A stretch of DNA of 64,000 nt, taken from contig NZ_WHOY01000031.1 in NCBI RefSeq assembly GCF_009765445.1, positions 3,691,606-3,755,605 on the forward strand, read 5' to 3'. Origin of the DNA: Pantoea sp. BAV 3049. Lineage in GTDB: Bacteria > Pseudomonadota > Gammaproteobacteria > Enterobacterales > Enterobacteriaceae. Both the position numbers and the translations under genes were made by a program. Shown here piece by piece: positions 25,603-33,873 of this stretch; the stretch's first letter is position 1; each line of letters starts with the position of its first letter. The notes beneath the pieces were generated by a model. The model had not been told where the DNA came from. It was given only the letters and a program-made list of their open reading frames with translations, and did not search any database.

Positions 25603-25668
25603 CCCGTCGACGGGCGTATCTCTGCGCCCGCCGGCGCAGGGGTATGCCTCTGATTAAAGGTATATCTC
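25603..25668 (+). promoter_or_regulatory. Three-strand leader L6 (weaker)
   Basis: GGGCGTATC (25612-25620) can pair with GGTATGCC (25641-25648) using G-T pairs, and that segment can pair with GGTAT (25659-25663) before the start. The palindrome CCCGTCGACGGG (25603-25614) competes. Pairing is poorer than in L1, L3, L4 and L7. Confidence 0.4.
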
Positions 25669-26655
25669 ATGAAAAAAACGACTTCACACAAGGCGGCCCG
25701 CCGCCCGGCAAAACAGACTGACCTTTATCGTCAGATCACTGACCGCATTGTTGTCGCGCTGGAAAACGGCGTCGCGCCCTGGCGTAAGCCGTGGCGCGCG
25801 GCTGCCGGCAGCGGTCTGGCCGGTCTGCCCCTGAATGCCACAACCGGACGTCACTACAGCGGCGTGAATGTCCTGCTTCTCTGGATGTCAGCGGAAGAGC
25901 AGGGTTTTCGCAATAACCGCTGGATGACTTACCGGCAGGCGCAGCAGGCTGGCGGGCAGGTGCGAAAAGGTGAGAAAGCCACCCTGGCGGTGGTTTATAA
26001 GGACTGGACGAAGCAGGCGGAGGATCGCGAAGGCAACCGCCTTTATGACAGTGACGGTAAACCGCTGATGGAAACCGTGCCGATGCTTAAACCCCTGCAG
26101 CTGTTCAACGCTGAGCAGTGTGAGGGGTTGCCGGCAGAGGTTGCGGCTTCTCCTGAACAGCCCCCGACTGTGGATGAGGACGGCATACTCTGTCCGGACG
26201 TGATGAACAGGGTGATCCGGATGTTTAACGCCACAGGGGTTAAACACCGGATGCTGCCTCAGAACCGGGCTTATTATCGCCCGCTGACGGATGAAATTGT
26301 GATGCCGATGGCTGAGCAGTTTTTTACGGAAGCGGACTGCTGGTCCACGCTGTTGCATGAGCTGGTACACAGTACCGGTCATGCGAAGCGACTTAACCGG
26401 GAGGGGATAACCTCCTCATCCCGGCAGTTCGGGGACCCGGTGTATGCCTTTGAGGAGCTCATCGCCGAAATGGGCAGCGCGTTTTTGTGTGCCCAGCTCG
26501 GCGTGATCGGTGAGGTTCAGCACGACAGCTATGTGGACCACTGGCTGAAGGTGCTGAAATCTGACAAAAAGGCCCTGTTCCGCGCCTGTCGGCATGCCCG
26601 GGAAGCGTCGGAATATCTGCTGGCACTGCCTGAAAGTCAGGCTGTGGCGGCGTAA
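25669..26655 (+). CDS. ArdC-like antirestriction protein (ssDNA-binding N-terminal, zincin C-terminal)
   Basis: A 328-residue protein. Residues 15-125 match the ArdC N-terminal domain (DLYRQITDRIVVALENG, PWRKPW, GRHYSGVNVLLL, RKGEKATLAVVYK). The C-terminal part is a zinc metallopeptidase-like domain with HELVHSTGH near residue 228 and a downstream EELIAEMGSAFL that supplies the third ligand. ArdC proteins are known from IncW plasmids and help incoming DNA escape restriction. The neighbourhood of recombinases and DUF3085 is typical of transfer leading regions. Confidence 0.85.
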   Translation: MKKTTSHKAARRPAKQTDLYRQITDRIVVALENGVAPWRKPWRAAAGSGLAGLPLNATTGRHYSGVNVLLLWMSAEEQGFRNNRWMTYRQAQQAGGQVRKGEKATLAVVYKDWTKQAEDREGNRLYDSDGKPLMETVPMLKPLQLFNAEQCEGLPAEVAASPEQPPTVDEDGILCPDVMNRVIRMFNATGVKHRMLPQNRAYYRPLTDEIVMPMAEQFFTEADCWSTLLHELVHSTGHAKRLNREGITSSSRQFGDPVYAFEELIAEMGSAFLCAQLGVIGEVQHDSYVDHWLKVLKSDKKALFRACRHAREASEYLLALPESQAVAA

Positions 26656-26695
26656 TTAACTTATCCGGTGGCGGTTATTCCGTAACTGTCGCCGT

Positions 26696-26760
26696 CCCGT
26701 GAGGACACCGCTCCTCACGGGGCTGTGTCCTCTTTTTTTTATGAAAGAGGAGTATTCACT
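26696..26760 (+). promoter_or_regulatory. Three-strand leader L7
   Basis: Segment 1 GAGGACAC (26701-26708) pairs perfectly with segment 2 GTGTCCTC (26725-26732), followed by eight T. Segment 2 as TCCTCTTT (26728-26735) pairs perfectly with AAAGAGGA (26744-26751), which holds the ribosome site. CCCGTGAGG (26696-26704) with CCTCACGGG (26713-26721) is the competing 9-bp hairpin. Confidence 0.68.
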
Positions 26761-27693
26761 ATGTCCGAATGGTGTCATAACCGCCTGGAAATCACCGGTA
26801 AGTCTGTCTGCATCGATGTCATGCTGCAGTGGATAAACGGAACTGACGTCCCGCGTCACCGCCACGCCGTGCAGCAGAGCATTCAGCTGTTTCTGGCTGG
26901 CGCGGCGGGGATACTCAAGCCGGTGCGGACCACGTCGTATCCGCCCTGTCAGGGGCTGGTCCGTGCAGGAACAGGGCTTTCCACTGCGGCCAATCAGGCG
27001 TTTGAAAGCTGGCTGGCGCTCCTGCTGAAGGATGCCATCCTCGATGCGGAAACCATCAGAGCCGTGGACCGGCTTTATCACCAGTCAGGTCTGGGCGCGC
27101 TGAAATGGGAGAATATTCCCGGCCCGGCACGTGAGGTTATGGCGGAGCTGATTGCCAGACAGTATACCGACTGGTTTGGTCTGGTCAGCGCCGGCGATGA
27201 GTCTGATGCCACAACTGTCTGGGAGCGGCTCAGCCAGTATCCTGAACGTTCCCAGCCCTGCGACATGCTGGCCGTCATACCTACGCGGCTGGCAGCAGAG
27301 CTGAACGGTGCCGGTGGGCTGATGTCCGGTGTGTCGACCACAACAAGCCTTTACTGCCGGCAGTACGGCATGGAGTGGCCGGCCGGGCACAATGTCAACT
27401 GGCAGCGCCATACGCCAAACAGTCTTACGCTGCAGATGGATACGCCCTGGTTCCCGCCTTCAGGTGAGGTTGTCGGGGAAATTTCTGCGGTGTTTGACTG
27501 CGAGGTGCGTCACAGCTACAGCGAGCCCGTGAGCGGGCTCAGCGGTTACGACTGCTATGACGGCGGCGAACATGTCGACGGACATAAAGGTGCGGCCGGC
27601 GCGTCTCAGCCCGGTCAGGTGCTTTATCTCGTCAGCGATGAGCCAGCGTCACCGGCTCAGGACGCTGCATCATATCGTGAGGTCCGGGGGTAA
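26761..27693 (+). CDS. DUF1281 / Api92-like protein with ferredoxin-like domain
   Basis: The start is ATG 26761 (MSEWCHNRLEITGKS), behind AGAGGAG; an earlier in-frame ATG lies inside the leader. The N-terminal MxEWCxNxLxI-x-G is the DUF1281 signature. The C-terminal third carries the companion ferredoxin-like part (PWFPPSGEVVGEISAVFDCEV). The 310-residue length fits the family, which occurs on plasmids, phages and integrative elements without a known function. Confidence 0.75.
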   Translation: MSEWCHNRLEITGKSVCIDVMLQWINGTDVPRHRHAVQQSIQLFLAGAAGILKPVRTTSYPPCQGLVRAGTGLSTAANQAFESWLALLLKDAILDAETIRAVDRLYHQSGLGALKWENIPGPAREVMAELIARQYTDWFGLVSAGDESDATTVWERLSQYPERSQPCDMLAVIPTRLAAELNGAGGLMSGVSTTTSLYCRQYGMEWPAGHNVNWQRHTPNSLTLQMDTPWFPPSGEVVGEISAVFDCEVRHSYSEPVSGLSGYDCYDGGEHVDGHKGAAGASQPGQVLYLVSDEPASPAQDAASYREVRG

Positions 27694-27717
27694 AAGCCTG
27701 TTCCTCCGTTAACCCGG

Positions 27718-27740
27718 CCACGGCAATGCCGTGGCTTTTT
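27718..27740 (+). terminator. Terminator after the DUF1281 gene
   Basis: CCACGGC-aat-GCCGTGG (27718-27734) followed by CTTTTT. It lies just before leader L8. Confidence 0.7.
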
Positions 27741-27745
27741 ACCCT

Positions 27746-27803
27746 CAGGGGGGACACGTCCCCTGGTCAGGGTGCGTGTTTCCTTTTTTTATGGAGAAGA
27801 CGC
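27746..27803 (+). promoter_or_regulatory. Three-strand leader L8
   Basis: GGGACACG (27751-27758) pairs with CGTGTTTCC (27775-27783), followed by seven T. That segment also pairs imperfectly with GGAGAAGACGC (27793-27803), which holds the ribosome site. CAGGGG (27746-27751) with CCCCTG (27760-27765) competes. Segments 2 and 3 resemble those of L1. Confidence 0.5.
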
Positions 27804-28487
27804 ATGCCTGGCATGATTAACCACGAAAAAGCCTTTGTTAAATTGCTCAGTCAGACGGCCCGGTATCATCACCGGTTTAAAGTGTTCGAAGACTTCATCA
27901 GCTGCAGCGTCATCGCGCTGGAAAACCGGCTTTGCTTCAGTGAGGCGCGGGAGCAGAAGTATTTGCGTATAGTTCGTGGATACGAGAAGGAGGACGTCAC
28001 GCGCATGGCGCAGCTGCTTGCCCACGTTGTTAACGGGCTGGGTGAAGCGCCGGGAGACTTCCTTGGCCGGGTCTTCATGCAACTGGAACTGGGTGACAAA
28101 TACCGTGGGCAGTTTTTCACGCCCTGGGACGTGGCCAGAATGATGGCTGCCATGCAGCTGGGCGACACGGGAGCGTTGTTCCGTGACAGACCCTTCATCA
28201 CCCTGAGTGAACCGGCGTGCGGTGCCGGCTGCATGGTGCTGGCATTTGCTGATGTTCTGCAAAAGGCGGGGTGGCCACCGCACCGGTATCTGTGGGTATC
28301 CGCGACAGATATCGATCCGCTTGCGGCCGGTATGGCTTACATACAGTTATCCCTGAGTGGGATCGCCGGAGAAGTAGTGGTAGGTAACACCCTGGCGAAT
28401 GAGCGACGCCGGATACTCTACACGCCCGGGCACTATCTCGGCGGCTGGCCTGTTCGTCTGGATCCACGGCATTTTCAGGCAGCATAA
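27804..28487 (+). CDS. N-6 DNA methylase-like protein lacking the NPPF motif
   Basis: A 227-residue protein from ATG 27804. It has the lead-in of HsdM-type adenine methylases: GQFFTP (about residues 102-107), SAM-binding motif I EPACGAGC (136-143), and the acidic motif TDIDP (168-172). After that the usual [ND]PP[FY] catalytic motif should appear, but the protein has VVVGNTLANE and ends 30 residues later. Many plasmid-borne relatives are similarly short. It may bind SAM or DNA without methylating, or be a decayed enzyme. Confidence 0.75.
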   Translation: MPGMINHEKAFVKLLSQTARYHHRFKVFEDFISCSVIALENRLCFSEAREQKYLRIVRGYEKEDVTRMAQLLAHVVNGLGEAPGDFLGRVFMQLELGDKYRGQFFTPWDVARMMAAMQLGDTGALFRDRPFITLSEPACGAGCMVLAFADVLQKAGWPPHRYLWVSATDIDPLAAGMAYIQLSLSGIAGEVVVGNTLANERRRILYTPGHYLGGWPVRLDPRHFQAA

Positions 28488-28498
28488 TCACATCCACA

Positions 28499-28522
28499 CG
28501 CTCCCGACCGGGAGCGTTTTTT
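28499..28522 (+). terminator. Terminator after the methylase-like gene
   Basis: CGCTCCC-gac-CGGGAGCG followed by TTTTTT. It sits right after the stop codon at 28487. Confidence 0.75.
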
Positions 28523-28612
28523 ATTTCTGAAGCAGGGTATCTGGTTTTTTATCGCAGTTAACGCTTCCCGCTGCCAGTCTGGCTTTTTTATAAGCGCCTG
28601 CCGGAGAACCCC

Positions 28613-30037
28613 ATGACCTGGAAAACCACAGCCGAGCAAAACGCCATCATCGAGTGGAAGGGCAGTCATCTCGTGGTGAATGCTTTTGCCGGCACAGGAA
28701 AAACCTCCACGTTAGTGTATTACGCTGAAGCCAACCCGGAAAGTAAGATGCTTTACCTTGCCTACAACCGCGCTGTTCGGGATGAGGCTGAACGCAGGTT
28801 TCCCTATAACGTAGAGTGTAAAACATCACATCAGCTGGCATGGGCCCGCTTTGGGAAACATTTCCGTGACCGGCTGACAGCCAGTCTGCGCATTACGGAT
28901 GTGGCCAGAAAACTTAACACCCGCCACTGGCCGCTGGCCAGACTGGCCCTCAGCGGGCTGAACATGTTCCTCTGCAGCGCCGACCCTGAGCCCGGACTGG
29001 TACATCTGCCGGCAGAGGATGATCGCCACGGTCTTGATGCAGGTAAGATACTGGGGGCGATTCAGATCCTCTGGTATGAAATGAGCCGGACCGATTCTAC
29101 CTTCCCCGTTACGCACGATACCTACCTCAAACTGTTCCAGCTTTCTCAGCCTGACCTGTCTAAACGCTGGGACACCATCCTTTTTGATGAGGCGCAGGAT
29201 GCCAACCCGGTGACCAGTGCGTTTGTTCTGAATCAGCCCTGCCGGGTCATTCTGGTCGGCGACCGTTACCAGCAGATTTACCGGTTTCGCGGGGCAGATA
29301 ATGCGCTCAATGCCAGCCAGCTGGCGCAGGCGGACCGGTTATGGCTGACGGCGAGTTTTCGGTTTGGCCCTGAGGTCGCGCGTATGGCCAATATCCTGCT
29401 GGAGCGTGCCGGAGAAGAAAAGTGGGTGACGGGTAACGGGGGGCAGGACGCCGTCGTCAGCAGCATCCCGGATGAGGCTGAGCACGTAGCTGTACTGAGC
29501 CGGACGGTGTCCGGCGTGATTGGGAACGCCCTGACGGCAAGTCTCATGGAGAAAAAAGTCTTCTGGGTCGGGGGGATTGAAGGCTACAAAACGGAGGAGC
29601 TGGAAGACCTGTACTGGTTCTCGGCCGATATGCCTGAAAATATGCAGTCCCCGCGCCTCAGCCGGGACTACCGGGATTTCGATGAATACTGCTCGATAGC
29701 AAAGGCCACCCAGGACGTGGAGATGAATCAGGCTATTCGCCTGCTCGATGATTTTTTCCCGCTCCCTCAAAAGCTGGCAATTATGCGCCGCCAGGTCGTC
29801 ACCCATGAAAAAGACGCTCAGGTCACGGTTTCAACCGCACACCGCAGCAAAGGGCTGGAATGGCCGGTGGTAATGCTGAATGAGGATTTTACTGACATTA
29901 CCGATCCGCTTCTTTCGCAGGATGAGCGGCAGGATGAGACTAACCTGCTGTACGTGGCTGTAACCCGGGCCAGAAGAACACTTGTGCTTAACGAGCTGAT
30001 GCGCTGGCTGAGCGATGAAAGCGGGAAAAACCGCTAG
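28613..30037 (+). CDS. UvrD/Fbh1-like superfamily 1 DNA helicase
   Basis: A 474-residue protein. Walker A is AGTGKT at residues 26-31, Walker B is LFDEAQD near 190, motif III/IV GDRYQQIYRFRGA near 215-227, and the C-terminal helicase motifs are VSTAHRSKGLEW near 405 and LLYVAVTRARR near 443. It lacks the long 1B/2B insertions of UvrD and so fits the compact Fbh1-like helicases seen on plasmids and ICEs, which may process transferred strands. No clear three-strand leader precedes it, only a short GC hairpin with six T at 28573-28589. Confidence 0.85.
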   Translation: MTWKTTAEQNAIIEWKGSHLVVNAFAGTGKTSTLVYYAEANPESKMLYLAYNRAVRDEAERRFPYNVECKTSHQLAWARFGKHFRDRLTASLRITDVARKLNTRHWPLARLALSGLNMFLCSADPEPGLVHLPAEDDRHGLDAGKILGAIQILWYEMSRTDSTFPVTHDTYLKLFQLSQPDLSKRWDTILFDEAQDANPVTSAFVLNQPCRVILVGDRYQQIYRFRGADNALNASQLAQADRLWLTASFRFGPEVARMANILLERAGEEKWVTGNGGQDAVVSSIPDEAEHVAVLSRTVSGVIGNALTASLMEKKVFWVGGIEGYKTEELEDLYWFSADMPENMQSPRLSRDYRDFDEYCSIAKATQDVEMNQAIRLLDDFFPLPQKLAIMRRQVVTHEKDAQVTVSTAHRSKGLEWPVVMLNEDFTDITDPLLSQDERQDETNLLYVAVTRARRTLVLNELMRWLSDESGKNR

Positions 30038-30187
30038 ACGACGCACGAAACTGTACCGTCCGGAAATTGAGAGAGCACCGACAGGCACGAAGAAACGGGA
30101 AAAACTTCTGAGAGTGAGTAACTGGTTTTTTATGGTGAAGCGCGGGGAGTGTCAGAACACTGGGCAGCCCTATACCAGGAGAAAATC

Positions 30188-31831
30188 ATGCGCGACAGAA
30201 TCAGGACTCTGAGGTTTCTGTTTTCAAAAGGTGAACCGGAACCAGCACATCATGTATCCGCTGTCACACCTGTCGGCTACCACACTCCGCGTACGGTCGA
30301 TACGCTGTGCAGTAGTCCGCTGAGGAAAACCTGCCTGCAACAAATATGGGTAAACAGCTCACTTCCGGCGGATGTTTATCACCGGTTTTACATAACGCCA
30401 CTGCATGGCTTACTGGCCAGGGCACAGAATGTGCCGGCAACACAGCAGGGAAGGTGGTCGCAGTCAGACGGCTTCGGGGACCTTACGCTGCAGTTCACAA
30501 CCTGTGCGGTCAGACTGGCCAAAGGATACATGTTTCCACCCGGCGCTGCGCCAGAAGAGCAGGCAGAGCAAAACGTGATGTGGAATGCGGTCATTTTCTG
30601 GTCTGCACTGTTCTGGCATTTGCCGCTCCTGGCGTCTCTGGAGGGTGAGCTGCTTGATGGTAAACGCTGGCTTCCGGGAATAACCGTTCCGGACTCGCCT
30701 TATCGATTTCGCTTCCGGGAAGCAGACAACTCCTCAGCTTTTGCAGCGCTGGCAGCCGGACAACTTATGCCAGCAGAAGCGACAGGCTGGCTGGCAGAAA
30801 ATCCCCAAGCTCTGGGCAATTTTGCCGGGGCCTTATGGAACCAGCATCCGGCAATGCCGTTGATTCGAAGCCTGATGAAACAAGCAGCTGAGAAAACAGA
30901 GTCTCCTTTGATGGAGAGGAAACCTGCGGAAATTTTAAGTTCTCATGCAGGTGAAATTTCAGAAAATACAGCCCTTTCAAATGAGGGGGGCGCTACGGTT
31001 TTACCTAAAGATATGTTATCTGAACAAACAGCACTTAGCGGGGCAACTGATCCATCTTCCCCTGAGATCTTTACACTTGCCACAGGTATTGATAACCCCA
31101 CTACACTTAGTGATTCACCGGTTAAAAGCCCTGAAGAAAACGAAGAAGAAAGTGATTTAAGCGAAATCGTAAAAAGTACTGGCTCTGACCCTCTGCCCTC
31201 TGAAGATGATGCTGATGCTCTCCTGTCTCTTTTCGACATGTCAGGAGATGCTAAAGCTTCAGAAAATGAAGATGAGGTACAGGCAGAAGTGTCCGTTGTG
31301 ATTGCAGAGGAGCAGCAATCGTCAGAACCCCTTGAAAAGCAAGAAGACCCCGCAAATGAAAAGGAACCGTTTGCGAAAGGAAACTCAGACTATTCTCAGG
31401 TTGCAATTGTTAACAAATGTGATGAAAGATCAGATTCCGTACCCGTAGCAGTCTCCGGTACTGACGTAGCGGAAGGAGAACAGTTTTTTGACTGGCTCCG
31501 GGAGGGACTCAATCGGGGAGATATTAGTTTTAATGGTAAAGCAGACAAAATCCATGTTATTGCCGGCTATGTCTTTTTACCCGTCCCCGGTATCTTTTTC
31601 GACTACCTTAAGGCCACTGGTTCGACTATTCAACGGGAAAGCATTCAGGCTTCTTTTGAGCGACTTAACTTGCATAAGCGTCGTGATAACAGGAGATTTT
31701 ATTTTGCTCAGCTTTACGATACACCCGACAAGTCCGGGAGGTTCAAACGGGTAAAAGGCTACCTGGTGAAAAGCAGGCGGGTATACAGAAAGACCATCCC
31801 TCAGGACAGTCAGTTCATTTTGTTCCCCTGA
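30188..31831 (+). CDS. TraI_2-like protein of integrative elements, probable HD-motif loss
   Basis: A 547-residue protein from ATG 30188 behind CCAGGAG. Residues 30-170 follow the layout of TraI_2 domains (SSPLRKTCLQQIW, YITPLHGLLARAQNVPAT, FPPGAAPEEQAEQN). The middle (about 240-420) is Ser/Glu-rich and AT-rich, probably disordered. Residues 430-547 match TraI_2_C (FDWLREGLNRGDISFN, GYVFLPVPGIF). In the relaxase-like relatives I remember there are paired histidines and a later LLHD; here the equivalents read GRWSQSDGFGD and LFWHLPLL. The gene sits next to the integrase at the element end, the usual position. Confidence 0.65.
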   Translation: MRDRIRTLRFLFSKGEPEPAHHVSAVTPVGYHTPRTVDTLCSSPLRKTCLQQIWVNSSLPADVYHRFYITPLHGLLARAQNVPATQQGRWSQSDGFGDLTLQFTTCAVRLAKGYMFPPGAAPEEQAEQNVMWNAVIFWSALFWHLPLLASLEGELLDGKRWLPGITVPDSPYRFRFREADNSSAFAALAAGQLMPAEATGWLAENPQALGNFAGALWNQHPAMPLIRSLMKQAAEKTESPLMERKPAEILSSHAGEISENTALSNEGGATVLPKDMLSEQTALSGATDPSSPEIFTLATGIDNPTTLSDSPVKSPEENEEESDLSEIVKSTGSDPLPSEDDADALLSLFDMSGDAKASENEDEVQAEVSVVIAEEQQSSEPLEKQEDPANEKEPFAKGNSDYSQVAIVNKCDERSDSVPVAVSGTDVAEGEQFFDWLREGLNRGDISFNGKADKIHVIAGYVFLPVPGIFFDYLKATGSTIQRESIQASFERLNLHKRRDNRRFYFAQLYDTPDKSGRFKRVKGYLVKSRRVYRKTIPQDSQFILFP

Positions 31832-31888
31832 CCACAACGTCGGTCTGACATCTGGTGCGTTACTGTTACTAAGAGAGGAATGGAAAAA

Positions 31889-32890
31889 ATGAACGAAAAT
31901 AGTGCTGACTGGCTCTGGCAGGAACTTATGGATGAGTACTTTTTCTGTAAATCGCTGCGCGAAGATACCGAGTGGAGTTATAAGAAGGTTGTTCGTGGTT
32001 TCAGGAAGCATATCGGGGAAGCCTGTCCGCCTTACGGCATAACCAGTCGTGATGTGCTTGAGTGGCGAAGGCATGTACTCAAAAAGCAGTGCCTTTCTGC
32101 ACATACCTGGAACAATAAGGTCAGCCATATGCGTGCCCTGTACAATTTTGCCATCACTTCTCAACTGACGAGCTTAAGTAAAAATCCCTTCAATGGCGTA
32201 TCGGTCAAACAGGACAAGAAGCGTAAAAAAACTCTCACAAAAAACCAGATGACAAAAATCTGGCTAACTATGCAGCAATTTGCTTCTGAGCCCAGAACCG
32301 GGTCTAAATGCGCCCTGAGGCCAGTATGGTACAGGCTGACTGTCCTGGACACGTTGCGTTATACCGGTATGCGACAAAATCAACTGCTCCATATACGTCT
32401 GAAAGATGTGTGTCTTGACGATGGGTGGATTGAATTAAGAGCGGAAGGCAGTAAAACGTACCGGGAATGGCGGGTTCCCGTTGTTAGTCATTTACGACCG
32501 AGACTGGAAGCGTTGCTCCAGCGTGCAAGGGACTGCGGTGCCGGCAATAATGATTCGCTTTTTCACTATGAGCGGTTTGTCTCTTCGCCTGCAGAAAGGG
32601 CGTCTCTTTCGGAAAAACCATCGCTGCAACCGTTACGCTCTTTTTTTCGCAGGCTGTCAAAAGAGTGCGGGTTTGATGTTTCGCCCCACCGGTTCAGGCA
32701 CACCCTTGCCACGACACTGATGAGCTCGCCTGAACGAAACCTGCAACTGGTCAAGGGGTTACTTGGGCACCGCAACGTGAGTACGACAATGGAATATGTT
32801 GATATCAGTATGGATATTGTTAGCCAGGCGCTGGAAAAGGAAATGGCACTTTACACCGATAAGGCTGAAGAGATGTTTTACAATGGTTGA
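31889..32890 (+). CDS. Tyrosine integrase of the tRNA-Phe island
   Basis: A 333-residue site-specific recombinase. I prefer ATG 31889, ten bases after GAGG, over ATG 31880, which touches the ribosome site. The N-terminal core-binding domain covers about residues 5-110. All catalytic residues are present: R162 (TGMRQ), K189 region, H267 and R270 (HRFR), H294 (LGH) and Y303. It lies 180 bases from the 3' end of tRNA-Phe, the usual arrangement for an integrase that targets that gene, so it probably mediated insertion of this element. Confidence 0.88.
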   Translation: MNENSADWLWQELMDEYFFCKSLREDTEWSYKKVVRGFRKHIGEACPPYGITSRDVLEWRRHVLKKQCLSAHTWNNKVSHMRALYNFAITSQLTSLSKNPFNGVSVKQDKKRKKTLTKNQMTKIWLTMQQFASEPRTGSKCALRPVWYRLTVLDTLRYTGMRQNQLLHIRLKDVCLDDGWIELRAEGSKTYREWRVPVVSHLRPRLEALLQRARDCGAGNNDSLFHYERFVSSPAERASLSEKPSLQPLRSFFRRLSKECGFDVSPHRFRHTLATTLMSSPERNLQLVKGLLGHRNVSTTMEYVDISMDIVSQALEKEMALYTDKAEEMFYNG

Positions 32891-32929
32891 CATTCAGTCA
32901 CGTCATTGTAATTATTCACAGTGATCGAG

Positions 32930-32958
32930 AAAAGGGAGCCTGCTGTGAACAGGCTCCC
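32930..32958 (-). terminator. Terminator for the tRNA-Phe transcript
   Basis: GGGAGCCTG (32934-32942) pairs with CAGGCTCCC (32950-32958) over a seven-base loop. On the minus strand it is followed by TTTTCTC. It lies 115 bases past the tRNA end and may also face the integrase gene. Confidence 0.65.
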
Positions 32959-33072
32959 TAATCGAGAGGGTAACTTCTTGATGTATGCTGATGTGAGGAT
33001 CAACATCAACAAGTGCCACTCCCGTTAAACGCCCGTCAGTTTTCTCACCTCTGACCAGCGTGCTTCGAATAG

Positions 33073-33148
33073 TGGTGCCCGGACTCGGAATCGAACCAAG
33101 GACACGGGGATTTTCAATCCCCTGCTCTACCGACTGAGCTATCCGGGC
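33073..33148 (-). tRNA. pheV: tRNA-Phe (GAA anticodon)
   Basis: Read on the minus strand, a 76-base cloverleaf starts GCCCGGATAGC, has the D arm TCAGTCGGTAGAGCA, the anticodon stem GGGGA with GAA in the loop and TCCCC, the T arm with GGTTCGATTCC, and ends TCCGGGC plus discriminator and encoded CCA. The 3' end at 33073 faces the integrase and the mobile region, so it is the likely attachment site. In E. coli, pheV sits near speC, as here, and is a known island hotspot. Confidence 0.95.
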
Positions 33149-33158
33149 AACGGGGCGC

Positions 33159-33187
33159 ATTAAACCTTACTGACCGCAAGGCGTCAA
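33159..33187 (-). promoter_or_regulatory. Promoter of tRNA-Phe
   Basis: On the minus strand TTGACG (33187-33182) and TTTAAT (33164-33159) are separated by exactly 17 bases. The GC-rich GCGCCCC discriminator follows, as is usual in stringently controlled stable-RNA promoters. The tRNA 5' end is about 10 bases downstream. Confidence 0.75.
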
Positions 33188-33379
33188 CGGCTTTATTGCC
33201 AAAAGCGAACTGACTGCATTCTTTTCCACCAAAACTGCCACCCGATCAGCATAAGATTCTGCTGTCGGTTTTTGTTTCGCTGGCATAATTCATCGTCATA
33301 AGATTTTCCTCGCTTCTCCTGACAGCGGTTACAATTCCGCAGTATTCTGTTCATCTTCATTCAGAACGGGTTCAGCAAG

Positions 33380-33616
33380 ATGGAATACTTCTCACAACCT
33401 TTGAGCACTTTATCGTCCCGTTCCCGCAACCTCACTGCGCGACTGTTCTTCCGCGAGCGGTATGAGCGCAAAAGCTGTATTGCGTTTATGGACAAACATC
33501 CGCTGGTGATCGACTTGGACTGCACGCTGGATGTGGTCGCGCAGCAAATGGTGGCCTGCCGGTGTCTTGAACCAGTAAAAAAAAAGTGCGATTATTGCGC
33601 CCATTCTGACGTGTAA
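33380..33616 (+). CDS. Short open frame, possible gene remnant
   Basis: A 78-residue frame (MEYFSQPLSTLSSRS) with ERYERKSCIAFMDKHPLVID and a LDCTLDVVAQQMV stretch. That stretch vaguely recalls the start of a CBS domain from GGDEF/EAL regulators. The frame turns lysine-rich at a run of nine A (about 33580-33588) and ends soon after, which would fit truncation or a frameshift of a longer gene. It is the only protein-like stretch in 33149-33946. Weak evidence. Confidence 0.3.
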   Translation: MEYFSQPLSTLSSRSRNLTARLFFRERYERKSCIAFMDKHPLVIDLDCTLDVVAQQMVACRCLEPVKKKCDYCAHSDV

Positions 33617-33742
33617 CGTCATCCCTTAATTGAGGTCGCCGCCATGCGAGGATCACTGCTGAAGTCTGCCAGCAACTGTTCCGGTCATCTGCTGATGCCG
33701 TGTGCGTGCCGATCTGTCTGTCACATCCTGTCGAAAAATTCT

Positions 33743-33763
33743 CTCACCATGCGGTGAGGTTTT
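33743..33763 (+). terminator. Terminator-like hairpin upstream of speC
   Basis: CTCACC-atgc-GGTGAG (33743-33758) followed by GTTTT. It lies about 185 bases before speC and may end an upstream transcript or attenuate speC. Confidence 0.45.
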
Positions 33764-33873
33764 CATACGCTTACTGTTGGGCATGAGTAAAGACAGACTC
33801 GATCTGATTTTACTGATGCCTATTGGTCAAAGCTGAAACCAACTGGCCTGAAACCACCAGACATCCTTTCGCC

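Noticed and set aside
28573-28612. Ninth three-strand leader before the helicase gene
   Set aside because: The stem GCCAG/CTGGC leaves a one-base loop and there is no convincing third segment, so it was left out of the leader set.
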